A stretch of 64,000 nucleotides of DNA. Source: Diphasiastrum complanatum (taxonomy: Eukaryota; Streptophyta; Lycopodiopsida; Lycopodiales; Lycopodiaceae). This document shows positions 46,597-58,204 of this stretch, piece by piece (position 1 is the first letter of the stretch; each line of letters opens with the position of its first letter). The notes under the pieces are model-generated. The model had not been told where the DNA came from. It saw only the letters and a program-made list of their open reading frames with translations, and made no database searches. Where the stretch lies: the NCBI GenBank assembly GCA_029204225.1, contig CM055096.1:65696370-65760369 (forward strand), in the 5' to 3' direction. The position numbers and the translations under genes were made by a program.

Positions 46597-46830
46597 TTAT
46601 TCCGCATTGCTGATATTGGTCCAATTTGGACTTTGCATGAATTGACTCAAGTCGGCCACATTATAGCTAAGATCATATCTTGTAGTAGTGATCCATATCA
46701 ATGAACCTAAAAAGAGTGGTGTCATCATAGGATGCTTCATATCTTTTGTTGGAACTTTTACAACATACTCCATGAGAGTGTCTACACTTTTGCAATTCTT
46801 CATACAAAATCTATCAATATTAAGTAGCAT
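46597..46830 (-). pseudogene. Copia fragment upstream of RNase H, minus strand
   Basis: The minus-strand frame gives RFCMKNCKSVDTLMEY, then GSLIWITTTRYDLSYNVADL and SQFMQSPNW. This is the conserved block after Copia reverse transcriptase. Its orientation is opposite to the Copia piece on the left, so the two represent an inverted rearrangement or two insertions. Confidence 0.75.
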
Positions 46831-47606
46831 ATTTTGATTGATAAATGAAACAAAAATCAGATTTTCGAATTTGTAGACGACAAAATTTAAAACACCTTAT
46901 GTGAGATAGCTAGGTGGTTAAATTAGCAAGTGCTAAAACTTGAAAAAAGAATGCTCGTCCCATGTTGTTTTGGGATGCACTAGTAGATTGGTTGTTAAAA
47001 AAAAGATATTTGCCTAGTTTCGTAATGATAAGACGGACCACACATGGACATCATGCACATCGATCATTCAAGTACCACCTTTTATATGGCCAATGCAAAG
47101 AATATAAATATAATTAGACGCTACAAATACAAAGATGTTGCAACAAGCATAATTTATTTTAAAAAGTTATTGAATAACGAGAGATTAATGAATCGATCCA
47201 AAGAAAAACTCATTCTTGGATTATAATTCTAAATCAACAACAAAGAAAATAGAGTTGGCTATGAAGCTATAGGCCAAAGTATGAAGTTATATGTCAAAGT
47301 ATTGTCCAAGAGGTTGAGAAAATTGTATGATAAGATATTCACATGAAGTAGAAAATAGAGTTCCATGTGTAGCAAGCAGCTTACAATATTGATTTGTCTC
47401 AACATCCATCATGCTCATTTGAGAAAGAACAAGAAGTTTTACCTTTGCAAGCAAGCACTTGTACTTCATAATTGTACGTGTTAAAAGTTACATATGAATC
47501 GAAATATTAATGTGGATAATTGAAGCAAAAATGGAATAGTTGGCTCCATGCAAATAATTGAAGTGATTTTGTGTTATGATCATTGAAGTGACAATGCAAG
47601 TGTTTT
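46831..47606. other. Non-coding stretch
   Basis: AT-rich, short ORFs only, nothing recognised. Confidence 0.4.
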
Positions 47607-47640
47607 TTTATGATTTGTTTTATTAGATATTGAATGCGTT

Positions 47641-47722
<82 letters not shown>

Positions 47723-48774
47723 GACTTTAAACAAATCACTGCATATTATTTCATAATGAGATGTGTGTACAACATGTCTTAGAAATTGACTAGAAATTTA
47801 TGTGTCCCAGAAGTTAATTTTTGATCAAAATAAAATAAGAGATCGAGTTAAAATAATATTTGTTTATGCATTATGCTTTAGTGGAAGTACCAAGTTAAAT
47901 CCAATCTACAACATATTGTTGAATTGAGAGGAGTATACTCACATGCAACCCCCACACACACAAATATGTTACAATAGAGGAGTTCATGTGGAAATTGCAA
48001 GCTTTGCTACATACTCTAGATTGCTATCCATGGCACAACTTGACAATATCCAAAGATAAGTCATTGAGCATTAAAGAGTCATTAGCCTCAAAATTAGCCA
48101 TTATTGTTAGTATAATACAAATATAATATCCAACTTATTAAAATGGTAATGAAGTGCCTTATTGTTCACTATAGAAAATAAACATAGCACTTTAAGTACT
48201 TTCTCCTTGGGTATAACCATGCAACTTCTTGCCATTTATAGTACAACATTTTTAGTTTTGAAGCAATGCATGTTACCATTTGCATCATAGAAACTAAACA
48301 TCATAAGTACAATTTTCTTTTCCAGCATCGTAATAGTTTCAAGTGATCAATTTGAGATTCATTAGATGTACTCTTTGAAAAGCATATTTGAGCTATGTTA
48401 TATTTCAAAAACATTGTACTCTAGAGTAATTCCAAATCTTTTTATATAAATCTGAACTCAATGCTAGAAAATAATTATTAAGGTTTCAACGAGCCACATT
48501 CAAGACATGATTCACTATGACCAGTGCATCAATATTTTATAAAAACTTATGTAGAAAGTAACAATGACCACTCTATGGTTGATTCAATAAATATGTTTGT
48601 AGCCACTGAGAATGTTATTTGAGCTAGCTTTGATTCTCATGATTATTGCTTATTGTACTATTAGATAGTACTAAGCATAGTTGTTAGTCATTGTACTGAA
48701 AATGCCCAATTTGTTTAAATTGTGCATATTAGGGTTGTGAAGACTTTGTACAAGAGAAACACTAATGACATCCT
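47607..48774 (+). repeat. Non-coding direct repeat, copy 2
   Basis: Second copy of 28545-29479 with the same order of landmarks. It is longer because of the expanded TG/AG microsatellite (47639-47718) and an insertion around 47790-47990. It ends at the truncated gag at 48773, so the repeat boundary is also a break point of that Copia element. Confidence 0.75.
47639..47718. repeat. Compound TG/AG microsatellite
   Basis: About 13 TG units run directly into about 27 AG units. Confidence 0.97.
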
Positions 48775-49225
48775 ATGAGTTAACCTCTCCTTCCTTAATG
48801 CTCTCATCAATGCAAGCCAACTCATCATTCAATGCTTTCACTCTTAAAACAAAAGTGTTTGGACTTTTTTCACTCTTTTGCAAACAAGAAAAGATTTGTC
48901 TTCTTAGAGTCAACACTCTAGAAGTAGACTTGGACTCATAAAGCTTCTTCAAAGCTTCCCAAGCCTCACTTGATGAAGTACACTTACCAACTTCCTTAAG
49001 AAGCTCATTGGTAACATTCATCTTGATCATGTGTAGAGCTCTTTTGGCCCTCTTATCATACCTCAATTGATGTTGTTGTGTTGCTGGCCTCTCTTCCAAA
49101 CCTACAACAATATCCAAAACATCATTCATCTCAAGAAGTGATTCCATCCTCACTTTCCACAATGAATAGTTGGCTGAGGTAAGTCTATCATTGGCTTCCA
49201 ACATGACTCCACTTGATATTTCCAT
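48773..49225 (-). pseudogene. Copia gag, N-terminal 150 residues
   Basis: Open frame on the minus strand from ATG 49225. DRLTSANYSLWKVRMESLLE opens the UBN2/gag_2 domain, followed by the KRALHMIKMNVTNELLKEVG and SSEAWEALKKLYESKS blocks and TFVLRVKALNDELACID. The frame is intact to 48776 but the element is cut there by the repeat at 47607-48774. Its 5' side is preserved: primer binding site at 49802-49813 and an LTR end. The same gag family occurs on the other strand at 12432-12923. Confidence 0.88.
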
Positions 49226-49801
49226 GTAGCAATGATCTGATATTCTCTTTTAACCTGTTCCAATGCACAAAGCACTCCTTTGAACAACAACAAATGCTTT
49301 CAAAAGAAATCACAAAGATTTGAAACTCCTCAATTCTCTTCTAGCACTTCTACCATGCAAATCAACACATAGAATCATGAAATCTTGATCAACACATGAT
49401 CTATCCTCAATCTAATGACTCTTGCCACTTCCTAAGATTGAAACACACTCAAATGATTCAGTAACCTCACTATCTAGAGATTCAATCAAAATTAGGTCTT
49501 GACAAAATCACAAAAAATTGATTATTTCAAAATCTATATGCAAATGCTCAAATCTTGATATGCATCTTATAGACACCACTTAGGCTTTTCTAATGATCCA
49601 AAAATTGGCCAAATCCAGTATGTGAATTCAAAAATCAAAATTGATCAAGATTATAACCCTAAATAGAGTTTAGATCTACAAAAGATCCAATCTACATATG
49701 CAAGAAACTCGATTTTGGTGTAGCTAGCATGCCCTAGCATTGATATCTTCTCCAAATCATTGATGGATGTGAATGCCTCCTTCATAACACTTGAAACACA
49801 A

Positions 49802-49813
49802 GCTCTGATACCA
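49802..49813 (-). other. Primer binding site of the Copia element
   Basis: The minus strand reads TGGTATCAGAGC right after an LTR end TTTCACA (49814 onward). Leader sequence of 0.58 kb connects it to gag at 49225. Confidence 0.85.
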
Positions 49814-49893
49814 TGTGAAAGATTTGGGATCAATTTAGATCCAAATCATCAAAAGATCTTTGGTTACAAAAACAAGCAATTCACCAATCTTTC
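49814..49893 (-). repeat. Copia 5' LTR end, truncated
   Basis: Only about 80 bases of LTR remain before the sequence turns into Gypsy reverse transcriptase at about 49893. Confidence 0.6.
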
Positions 49894-50224
49894 GTCTAAG
49901 ACTCTCCTCGAAGTGTTTGTTCATATACCTCTGATAGGTTCCAAGGGCATTAGTCAACCCAAGAACCATGACATGGCAAGCGAAAATCCCAAAAATGATT
50001 GTGAAGGTGGTCTTCAATTTATCCTCTTCTGCTATGGCTATCTGATTATAGCCTGCGAAACAGTCCATGAAAGAGTACCGATCTCTTCTTGCCATTTCTT
50101 CTAGGACTTGGTCTATGAACGACAATGGGTAGTAGTCCTTCTTAGTCTGTTTGTTCAACCTCTTATAATCCACACACACGCGAATGCATGTGGAGTTCTT
50201 CTTGGTGTAAGGTATTATTGGAGA
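49894..50224 (-). pseudogene. Gypsy reverse transcriptase fragment
   Basis: The minus strand reads WCSPIIPYTKKN, then RVCVDYKRLNKQTKKDYYPL, FIDQVLEEMARRDRYSFMD, CFAGYNQIAIAEEDKLKTTF and LGLTNALGTYQRYMNK. These are the first conserved blocks of Ty3/Gypsy reverse transcriptase. FMDC keeps the first catalytic D; the YVDD region is lost, cut by the Copia LTR. It is not closely similar to either Gypsy pol elsewhere in the window. Confidence 0.88.
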
Positions 50225-52767
50225 ACACCACTTGATGTTCTCTACTAGAATGTTAGCTGATATTTCCGCACAAAAAATTGGGCTAATATTGAAGTTTAAG
50301 TTCGCCATGTAAAGCCCTATTAGAGAAAAATCGGCACAAATTTGCCTTAGGTGTGGGTCCCAGCCCACCCCTAAAGTGGCTAGACACAGTTTAAAAGTAA
50401 GAAATTGACTTTTCAAAAAAATCGTCAAAAATATTTTGTGGTCAAGTTTTGTAAGAACGAGCCAAGAGTGCCGGTCCACCTAGAATTGGGTCCCAGCCCG
50501 TCCTAAATGAGGTTAGAGCAACTTTTGCGGCCTTAGAAATGGTCGATAAATATTTTACGGCTTTTCAAAAAAATGGCCAGTTCTAAAAAAATAACCGGTA
50601 TGACCGTGCTAAAATCTCACCATGTACTGAGTCCATTTTTACTAATATATGATCACTCAGTGTATTTTTCAGTGAAACCGTGTTGTCGTGGGAGCCCTAG
50701 TCATGAATGCCAAAAAAAAGTCAACCACAAAAGAAAAAACCGAGAAAGAAAAGTTTTGGGTAAAAACGGGACCGAGAAATATGGATTCAATGTCAAAGAG
50801 TCACAGAAACCCTAACGGCAAAGTTTGGTCGATTTACGGGCAAGTAACAAAATGTGTGGGCCAAGTGGCTACCCAATAGACTAAAAACCCAGATGAATGA
50901 GCAGTAGGCGCACGGCCCTTGAAAAATCGAAGAAAGGCCAAAAACACAGGTATCCAAAGAAAAACGAAGGCCGCCTACTAAAAATAGGGGTTGAAAAGGG
51001 CCTCACCCAAAATTTGGATAATAAATGCCAAAACACCTTGGAGGCTATGAAACTTAGGAGGTACACCCACTAGCCATTGACATTTTGGGCTTCTAGGGTG
51101 TACAAAAGGGGAAACTTGAATGGCCTCCCTAGCCTTTGACAAAAATGGCATCTTGGCTAGTTTTGGAAGAGAGCCTTGAATGCACCACTCCCCTAGGTGT
51201 ACTATCCAATGGGTTGGGGACAAATGACAAAGAGAGCTTGAAGGGCATGAAGAATGGCAAGATGGCATTGTGAAGGGGATGCATTGGATTTTCCTATAAG
51301 AAGGAGCCAACTCCTTGTATTTCACATGTTAGTATTTGTATGTTAGTACTTTTAGGAGTTGGCACTTTTGAGAGTTGCTTGCTTGTATGAGTGTGCTTTG
51401 AAGTTAATTCCATTTTGTGGCTAATTGTTGTGAATGTTAGTTGCTCAATGTTAGTCACTTGCAATGTGGGTTAGTATTTTGTGGGAGGTTAATGGTTGCT
51501 TTATGCCCTCATGTCTGTTTGTTGCTTGTGTGTTGTTAACTCCAAAGTTAGTAAGGTGTATTCTAAACTTTGGCTTGATTGATTGCTTGAGGTGAATTCA
51601 ATGGTGGTGGGTTGGTTAGAAGGATTGTGAGTTGCTTGAAATAGCTCAATGATAGTTGGATAATAATGAGATGACGTGAAATGTTAGTACTTGTGTATGT
51701 TAGTACTTTTGTGTGTTAGTATTTCTAGGAGTGGGTATGTTTGAGAGTTGAGAGTTGTAGTTGTTTTGTAGTGGAGTGATGTTACTTACTGTGCTTGCTT
51801 GCTCATATTGAGGAGTTGAGAGATTGTGGTTGTTTGTGTTGATTGCTTGGACCTCATTACTAGTGTGAGTTCATAGTTGAGTGCTTCAAATTACTTGGAG
51901 AGGATGTTTACTTGCTTTTGTTGAGAGGATTGATGGGTGAGAGTGATTTCATGGTGAGGGTTGGTTGGTTGGTTGTAGTCCATTGTCATACTAGTTGGCT
52001 TATATCTTGAATGAGTGAGATGGATTGCTTGAGGGCTTGGTGTGAGTGATGGGTTGCTGATTTTTTTAGCCATTGTATTTTTTTGGCCTGTTTTTTTTTT
52101 TTTTACAGAATTTCGGTTCAGTTTTCTCTCAACTGAACCGTTAACATTTCAATCGTACCGTTCATAATCTAGAAACTTTAATTTTCTTCATTTTCTTTTT
52201 TTACACCAATTAGATCGGACATGCGTAAAGTGAAGAAAACTACATCAATATGCCTGACTTTGATTTTTGATACTAGGTTCATGACTAGAGTTTCCACGCA
52301 ACGGCTACCTAATGGCACATTGAGGTAAGACTCACACTTTTCACAATCAGTTTATTTTCATGATGCCATTTTTTCATACGCTGTCTTCTTTCAGTTGGAA
52401 TAGAGTGTGATATGTAGCCATAAACAGTTTTGGTTTGAAGAAGGGTTTCGTATTTTCGTTGATTTTGAGTTTTAAGAATTGATTGTACTTTCTTAAAATG
52501 ATAAAACCATCATTGTTGGGTGTGTATTATGTTTGAGTCCATCGTTCCTAGGGTGATTGAATCATACATTCGCATTCCCTTAACCAAATAATTAGTTTTG
52601 GTATCAATATTGAGGCATTTGGCACTATCACGAGTACGAAAATTGAATTGAGATTATGGCTAGGCTGTGGGTATATATGAGTGATTTACCTATTTGTTGT
52701 TGTTTTCAATGTATGAAACTGGAAAAAATTTGGGCCATGTGTTGTTAACGTCGCATTGGATTACATG
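50225..52767. other. Long stretch without recognisable gene
   Basis: From 51310 to 52060 the sequence is T- and G-rich with imperfectly repeated GTTAGTA-type words and GAGAGTTG words. A perfect 10-bp inverted repeat lies at 52114-52140 (CGGTTCAGTT, 7-base loop, AACTGAACCG). No ORF of note. Confidence 0.45.
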
Positions 52768-53482
52768 TGTTAGGGAAGAGTAAGAAAAGGATTTTTTTCA
52801 CAATTTGATGTTTTACTAAGTCGTCTGGCATATTTTCCGGTTAGTAAAATGACTATACAGAATCGTCAAGTTGTGAAACGTTTTTTCGGGTTTTGCCAAT
52901 TATGAAATGTATCAACTGAACCCGACCTTTGTGAAACACCAGAGCGGGCCGTCTAGCATCCGTGGTTGAAATACACCGCCTTGGTTAAGCGTCACACTAG
53001 TCACACCCGCCATCGGTACTGTCTAGCGAAATACCTAGACCTGACGGTCGGCAAAAATACCACTGTTTATCAAACAAAGCGGTGTGTATAACTTGCATCC
53101 CACGAGCACATCATAGGCAATAAATTGGTTTAAAGCCCATGTAAGATTTTTACTAGCTGTAAGTCGAATTCAATGAGGAAAGAGACATTAGCAAGATCCT
53201 AATGCGAATTAGTAATCAGAAGTTTTACAGAACCGTAACCCTAGAAAGCTAGTGAATCATTGCACCAAAACTGACAACACCCCCTCCTTGCAACCGTGTT
53301 TCTGAGAGCTTGGAAAACCCTCATCGGTTGGGGAGCACGGGGCAATAGAGAAGGCCATCAGGGTTGGAAGTGGCAAATCCTCTATTGCTCACACAAGGCC
53401 GAACCGTCATTAGAGGTGGGGCCCCTTGACCCTTTTAGGACGTTTTGGCTGGACTAGCCCCCCGTCAAAATAGGCCCTAACA
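52768..53482 (+). repeat. 5' LTR of a Gypsy element
   Basis: Bounded by TGTTAGGG (52768-52775) and CCCTAACA (53475-53482), an exact 8-bp terminal inverted repeat, 715 bases. The primer binding site follows after one base, which supports the 3' end. The opposite LTR was not found because the element is cut at 58639. Confidence 0.8.
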
Positions 53483-53483
53483 T

Positions 53484-53500
53484 TGGTGCGTCTGCCGGGA
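53484..53500 (+). other. Primer binding site, non-Met type
   Basis: TGGTGCGTCTGCCGGGA, one base after the LTR end. It starts with TGG as required to pair with a tRNA CCA end but differs from the initiator-Met type. It resembles the sites seen in Tat/Athila-type and other non-chromovirus Gypsy elements. Confidence 0.7.
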
Positions 53501-53616
53501 GGAATTTGATAATGGGCTATTGTCTGAGGGCGATTATCTATACTTAGGGCTGTGAATTGTACGGATTAGCGATTTGCAGGTTGCTTATGTTATCTGACCT
53601 GCCAAACGCCTAACAT

Positions 53617-53633
53617 TGGTGCATCTGCCGGGA
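53617..53633 (+). repeat. Second copy of the primer binding site
   Basis: TGGTGCATCTGCCGGGA, preceded again by CCTAACAT and followed by the same AATTTGATAATGG. The distance to the first copy is 133 bases, so LTR end, binding site and start of the leader are duplicated in tandem. Confidence 0.8.
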
Positions 53634-54087
53634 GTAATTTGATAATGGAGTATTGTTTGAAAGACGATGGCCTACAATGAAGATGTATTAGAAATTTGTT
53701 GGTTGAATGAGTGTATTGTCAAGACCGTCAACCTTGGTATTGAATGTCGAGGTAGTTAACATCACACAATGATGTGTGCTGGTCCCACAAATGAATTGTC
53801 AGGGGCATTCTTTGAGTTGATGATTGAATACCACCTGTTAGATGAGCCATTACTATGTGAAATTGATAGCGAGGATCATAGATGTGGTATTGATCTAGAA
53901 CGATTATGGTTGGCATCCTACGGGCCCAACAAATTTATAGGCAGTAGCTCCTAACCAGATGAGGACCCTATGTCTTCGATCAATCGACTTCTTCACCTGG
54001 CTAGGGGTACTCTTATGTGGGTACCTATCTAGGCAAGGCTATTGAACGAACCCTGATGAAAAGGTTAAGATTGAGCGTCATGAATTA

Positions 54088-54372
54088 GTGGAGATGGTCA
54101 AACAACATTTGAGAAATATGCATGCAACATTGTTAGCTTTGACTCTAGATGTGAGACGACTTCGGAATCAACAAGAGTTGATCAATCACCACTATGCCCA
54201 TCAGTCCATACCATTGTGTCGGTATTGCCAAGAAGATCATGCCACTAATAATTGTTGGAATACAATATGTGGATACTACGATAGGGTAGGCCATCTAAAA
54301 GGAACTTGTCGAATTCAGAAGAAAGATGAGAAGCGTAGGGGGAAACTAGTCCAAAGAGTTACGAAGCGATAA
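54088..54372 (+). pseudogene. Zinc-knuckle segment of the Gypsy gag
   Basis: A helix-rich start (MVKQHLRNMHATLL, LRRLRNQQ-like) is followed by two knuckle-like blocks, CRYCQEDHATNNCW (C-x2-C-x3-H-x4-C) and CGYYDRVGHLKGTC. In the second block Y replaces the second Cys. A basic tail follows. The ORF is short and bounded by stops. Confidence 0.75.
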
Positions 54373-54511
54373 ACACCACTACAAATTGGTTTGCTAGAGC
54401 ATAAAATAGGATATGATTAGAAACAAGACATCTTAAAAGCTACTAAACGGAGTCGCAAATGTAGATAGAGATCCAACGATGATCATTTGAACTTACAATT
54501 ACACTTGTTGT

Positions 54512-55444
54512 TTGAAATATACCACAAACGATTATCACATAGGAAGAGCCATGGATGAGGACCTACTACATGAGCATTTTGGATACATAGGTGTAGAAAC
54601 TGCATATCCAACACCTAGTAGAACAAATTCCATCTACAGGAGTTTCAAATATTGGTCGTTTGGCATTGTAGAGGATAGGGCAATAATCAAAAGGCTACAT
54701 ATGCCAACCCCTGCATGTAGAAATAATTGCAATGGAGAGAATAGTGACAGAAACCTGGCGCTCGTGGGCCATGAATCTAGAACGCCAGATTATGCTGAGA
54801 GAGAAAGGATATTGACTACCCCCTTGAGCCATAGCATATATGATCCCCTCCTTGATAGGATAGACCAATCCACTAGTGTGACTAGTGAGCCATCAACAAA
54901 TGGGTGGAATGAACTATCTTCTGACCAACTAAGTACATCACTTGATGTTGACCAAACGTCCATGAATGATGGAGGCACAACCCCATATCAACCCATCATC
55001 GATGATGAGAGCTTAGGATCTTCTAACAATATAGTAGAGGAGTACCCACAGGAGGAGTCCCATGAAACTACCAACTTGTATTTTGCAGATCTTATGCACG
55101 ATACTGAGATGCCTCCTCTAGAATAAGAGGAGCGGGAAATTCTCTATGAGCACGATAGGTCGATAGAGACACTTGAAGTAATGACTGAAAAAGGACTTGC
55201 TAGTGCCATAGATGCATTGTTAGAGTCTCTTGAACAGAATGAGGGTGAAAGGAAAGACCATACACCATCAGAACTAGATACCATTGAAGAAAAACATGTC
55301 ATATTAGAGGACCTTTTGATCGAACCTCAGCTAGAGCCACAACTAGTTGAAGGACCACAACTAGATCTAGATGGATTCTCATTCACCGAACTAGACTTGG
55401 CTTTACAAGTTTCGATGCAAGAGGCCAGCCTATTGCCTAGATAA
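54512..55444 (+). pseudogene. Acidic Gypsy ORF ending in a UIM-like motif
   Basis: One frame from 54512 to 55444, interrupted by a single stop (TAA at 55124-55126). The protein is acidic and rich in S, T, E and D with no catalytic block (YPQEESHETTNLYFADLMHD near the end of the first half). The last 20 residues contain ELDLALQVSMQEA (55388-55426), which fits the ubiquitin-interacting motif pattern L-x-x-A-L-x-x-S-x-x-E. A second element (61886) has a similar motif in an acidic context. Function in the element unknown. Confidence 0.7.
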
Positions 55445-55529
55445 CCAAGTCTAGCCACAAATAGCAGGAGTTTAGCAGGAGATTCACCTATCCTGCTCCC
55501 AAAAGACGCGAGCACAAAAGAGGAAGAAA

Positions 55530-56753
55530 GTGGCTCCCTCACCACCACCATCGTTCACTGACGACCATCCCTCAACTTCAGCGTCATACCCGAATGTGAG
55601 ACAAGAAAGAAGACAGTACCAAAAAATAAGACATTGGGTACAGAAAGCACAAGCGGAGGAAAAAGAGCAAGAAAGAGATAATCCTGCGGAACCTCCAGTT
55701 GGCATCGAACGGGAACTACAAACGGGCTCACCACTGCGCACTGATCAGAATGATCGGTTGCACGAACATGAACCACCTTTTCACATCGTGGAGCCCGAGG
55801 AACCACGCACTGAAAGGCTCACACTTTTACTATCAAGCCGTGTTAGTTTACCACTCGGAGAACTACTGCAGATTGCACCACAAGCGAAAAGCCTTCTAGC
55901 TGAATGGGCCAAAGCGAATGAGGATCCAGTAGCACCTGACCCCATATATTGTATGGGCTATGAAGAAAAAAGTAACGTCCTCCACATCGGAGCAGCATGG
56001 GAAAGTAAGGAACACAACATCACTTTGCCAATCAAACACAAGAGATACAAGGATGAGGCGACAGTGGTAGATGGAGGATCGGGTGTCAATTTGATCTCCA
56101 CTACTTTGTACAAAAAATGGGGTTTACAAGGATTGAAGCCAGCAAGATTCGCCATCAAGCTAGCAGATCAATCCTGTGTGAAACCAAAAGGTGTAGTTGC
56201 CGATATCCTTGTAAAGATAGCGGGCATGCAGTTTGTGATTACTTTTGTAGTCATGGATATACCTGAATCTCCATCTGCATACCGTGTTTTACTAGAAAGA
56301 CCATGGTTGAGGACTGTGCAAGTAGTACACAAGTGGAGTACGGGAAAACTCACCTTCGAGAACATAGAGCAGGCTGTAAAGGTTGATCCAACCACATGGG
56401 CAGTGAAACCTATTGTACCCAAAGCTGATGACGGATCATCCACGACAGCTCAACCACCACAAAAGTCTGTTATGGCGATGGTCTCAAGGATCGATCCACC
56501 CAAGGCACCTGCGAATAAGAAGAATCAGTTGAAGCAGTGCTACAACCAGGTGATCCGTTGGAGTGATCTACCCGATGAGGCAATAGCTATAGTGGATGTG
56601 GATATTCGCAACCATGAGGCGAATGTCACGACAGTCCCGATGAAGGACAACAAGGACGAATCCACCAAGATGACAAAAAAGAGCAAAAAGAAAGTATTGG
56701 CATCCTTGAAGTCAATCAAGTTGGACTCAGATACAGTGTCATACAGAAAATAA
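55530..56753 (+). CDS. Gypsy polyprotein part with aspartic protease
   Basis: A 407-residue open frame, the longest in the window. The N-terminal 100 residues are charged and P-rich; from about residue 150 a retropepsin-type protease domain includes EATVVDGGSGVNLI (D-G-G-S-G at 56070-56084, in place of the usual D-S/T-G) and VLLERPWLRTV. The final 100 residues are basic and K-rich, leading to the reverse transcriptase frame. The ORF has no stop, but the frame relationship to the preceding part is broken near 55445-55530, so it is a fragment of a once longer polyprotein. Confidence 0.85.
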   Translation: MAPSPPPSFTDDHPSTSASYPNVRQERRQYQKIRHWVQKAQAEEKEQERDNPAEPPVGIERELQTGSPLRTDQNDRLHEHEPPFHIVEPEEPRTERLTLLLSSRVSLPLGELLQIAPQAKSLLAEWAKANEDPVAPDPIYCMGYEEKSNVLHIGAAWESKEHNITLPIKHKRYKDEATVVDGGSGVNLISTTLYKKWGLQGLKPARFAIKLADQSCVKPKGVVADILVKIAGMQFVITFVVMDIPESPSAYRVLLERPWLRTVQVVHKWSTGKLTFENIEQAVKVDPTTWAVKPIVPKADDGSSTTAQPPQKSVMAMVSRIDPPKAPANKKNQLKQCYNQVIRWSDLPDEAIAIVDVDIRNHEANVTTVPMKDNKDESTKMTKKSKKKVLASLKSIKLDSDTVSYRK

Positions 56754-56757
56754 AAAA

Positions 56758-58198
56758 ATGACCAGTCGGGCTAAGATCAATATGCTGAAAGAGGAATCTC
56801 GACGAGCACCAGTTCACGAGATGCTCGAGACTTTCAAGGACTATACCTTGGACGACGTGGTAATCATGATGTCGCAAGCCCAGAGAGAACCTGATCAAAG
56901 TCAGGCACCAGCAGAACAAGTCTTCGAGGGACCTGCGCGAACACAGCCGATGAACCTTGCCGAGCCAGGTGAAGAAGAAAAGATAGTGCATGTGGGAGAG
57001 AAATTAACACCCACACAGTTCAAGAGACTACGATCATTGTTGGTGGAGTATAAAGACTATTTTGCCTGGAGTTATAGTGACCTGAAAGGCATTCCACCAA
57101 CAGTAGTCCAACACACCATACCCTTGGTGGACGGAGTAGTCCCCAAGGTAAGTCGTTACTTCCGCTGCAACCCGAATTATACAAAACTGATCAAGCAGGA
57201 GTTGCAGAAACTGATGGATGCAGATTTCATCTATAAAATCGAGCACACGGAATGGGTATCACTGATAGTTATAGTACCCAAAAAGAATAGCAAAATGCGC
57301 ATTTGTGTGAATCTGAAGATGCTAAATGCAGTCACCAAAAAGGACCATTTTTTTTTTACCATTTACGGAAAGTGTCCTCGACAGAGTAGCTGGCGCCGAG
57401 GCCTACAGTTTTTTAGACGGCTTCAACAGCTACAATCAGGTGAAGATAGCCCCCTAGGACCAACACAAAACAACATTCACCACGGAATGAAAAACCTATG
57501 CCTATAAAGTGATGCCATTCGGACTTTGCAATGTCCCAAGCACTTTCCAGCGAGTCATGCAGGCGACATTCGAAGATTATTTGCAAAACTTTCTGAAAAT
57601 TTTCTTGGACGATCTGTGCATGCATGGACCAGACTCATAACACTTATCCAACTTGGAGAAGGTGTTACAAAAATGCCGTGAATACCAGATCTCCCTGAAT
57701 CCAAAAAAATGTCAATTCTGGGTGACACATGGCTTGATTCTCGACCATATAGTGTCAAGACATGGGATCGCCACAGACCTATCTAAGATCAGGATCATTG
57801 TTGGTCTACCACCACCGGGGATGATCCGCGAGGTCTACATTTTCATGGGTCATGCTAACTATTATAGGATCTTCATTCTTGATATTGCGGAGTTAGCCCG
57901 ACCAATTTACAAACTCACAACGGATCCACATTGGAACGAGCAAGCCCTAAAGGCTTTTTAGAAGCTTAAGAATGCATTGGTTTTAGCACCAATCTTACGC
58001 CCGTCCAATTGGTCCATTGAGTTCCACGTGCATACGGACGCGTCGAAGTATGCAGTTGGAGTAGTCTTAACCCAGCCAGGTGAACACAAAAAGGATTTTC
58101 CGATCCGATTTGCAAGCCAACAGCTCAGTGATATCGAAATGAATTATTCAACCACAGACTTCCCACTGGCAATGATCTATGCGGTTAAGAAATTTTGA
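56758..58198 (+). pseudogene. Gypsy reverse transcriptase and RNase H
   Basis: Opens as a 249-residue frame with LKGIPPTVVQHTIPL, RCNPNYTKLIKQELQKLMDA and VPKKNSKMRICVNLKMLNAV. A 10-base T-run at about 57349-57358 breaks the frame; the other frame continues with FLDGFNSYNQV-like sequence, then stops. The active site IFLDD (FLDD at 57602-57613) is intact. After a stop near 57640 come CREYQISLNPKKCQFWV and GHANYYR. RNase H (57977-58198) has HVHTDASKYAVGVVL and ends at a TGA after YAVKKF. Confidence 0.9.
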
Positions 58199-58204
58199 CA
58201 CTAC

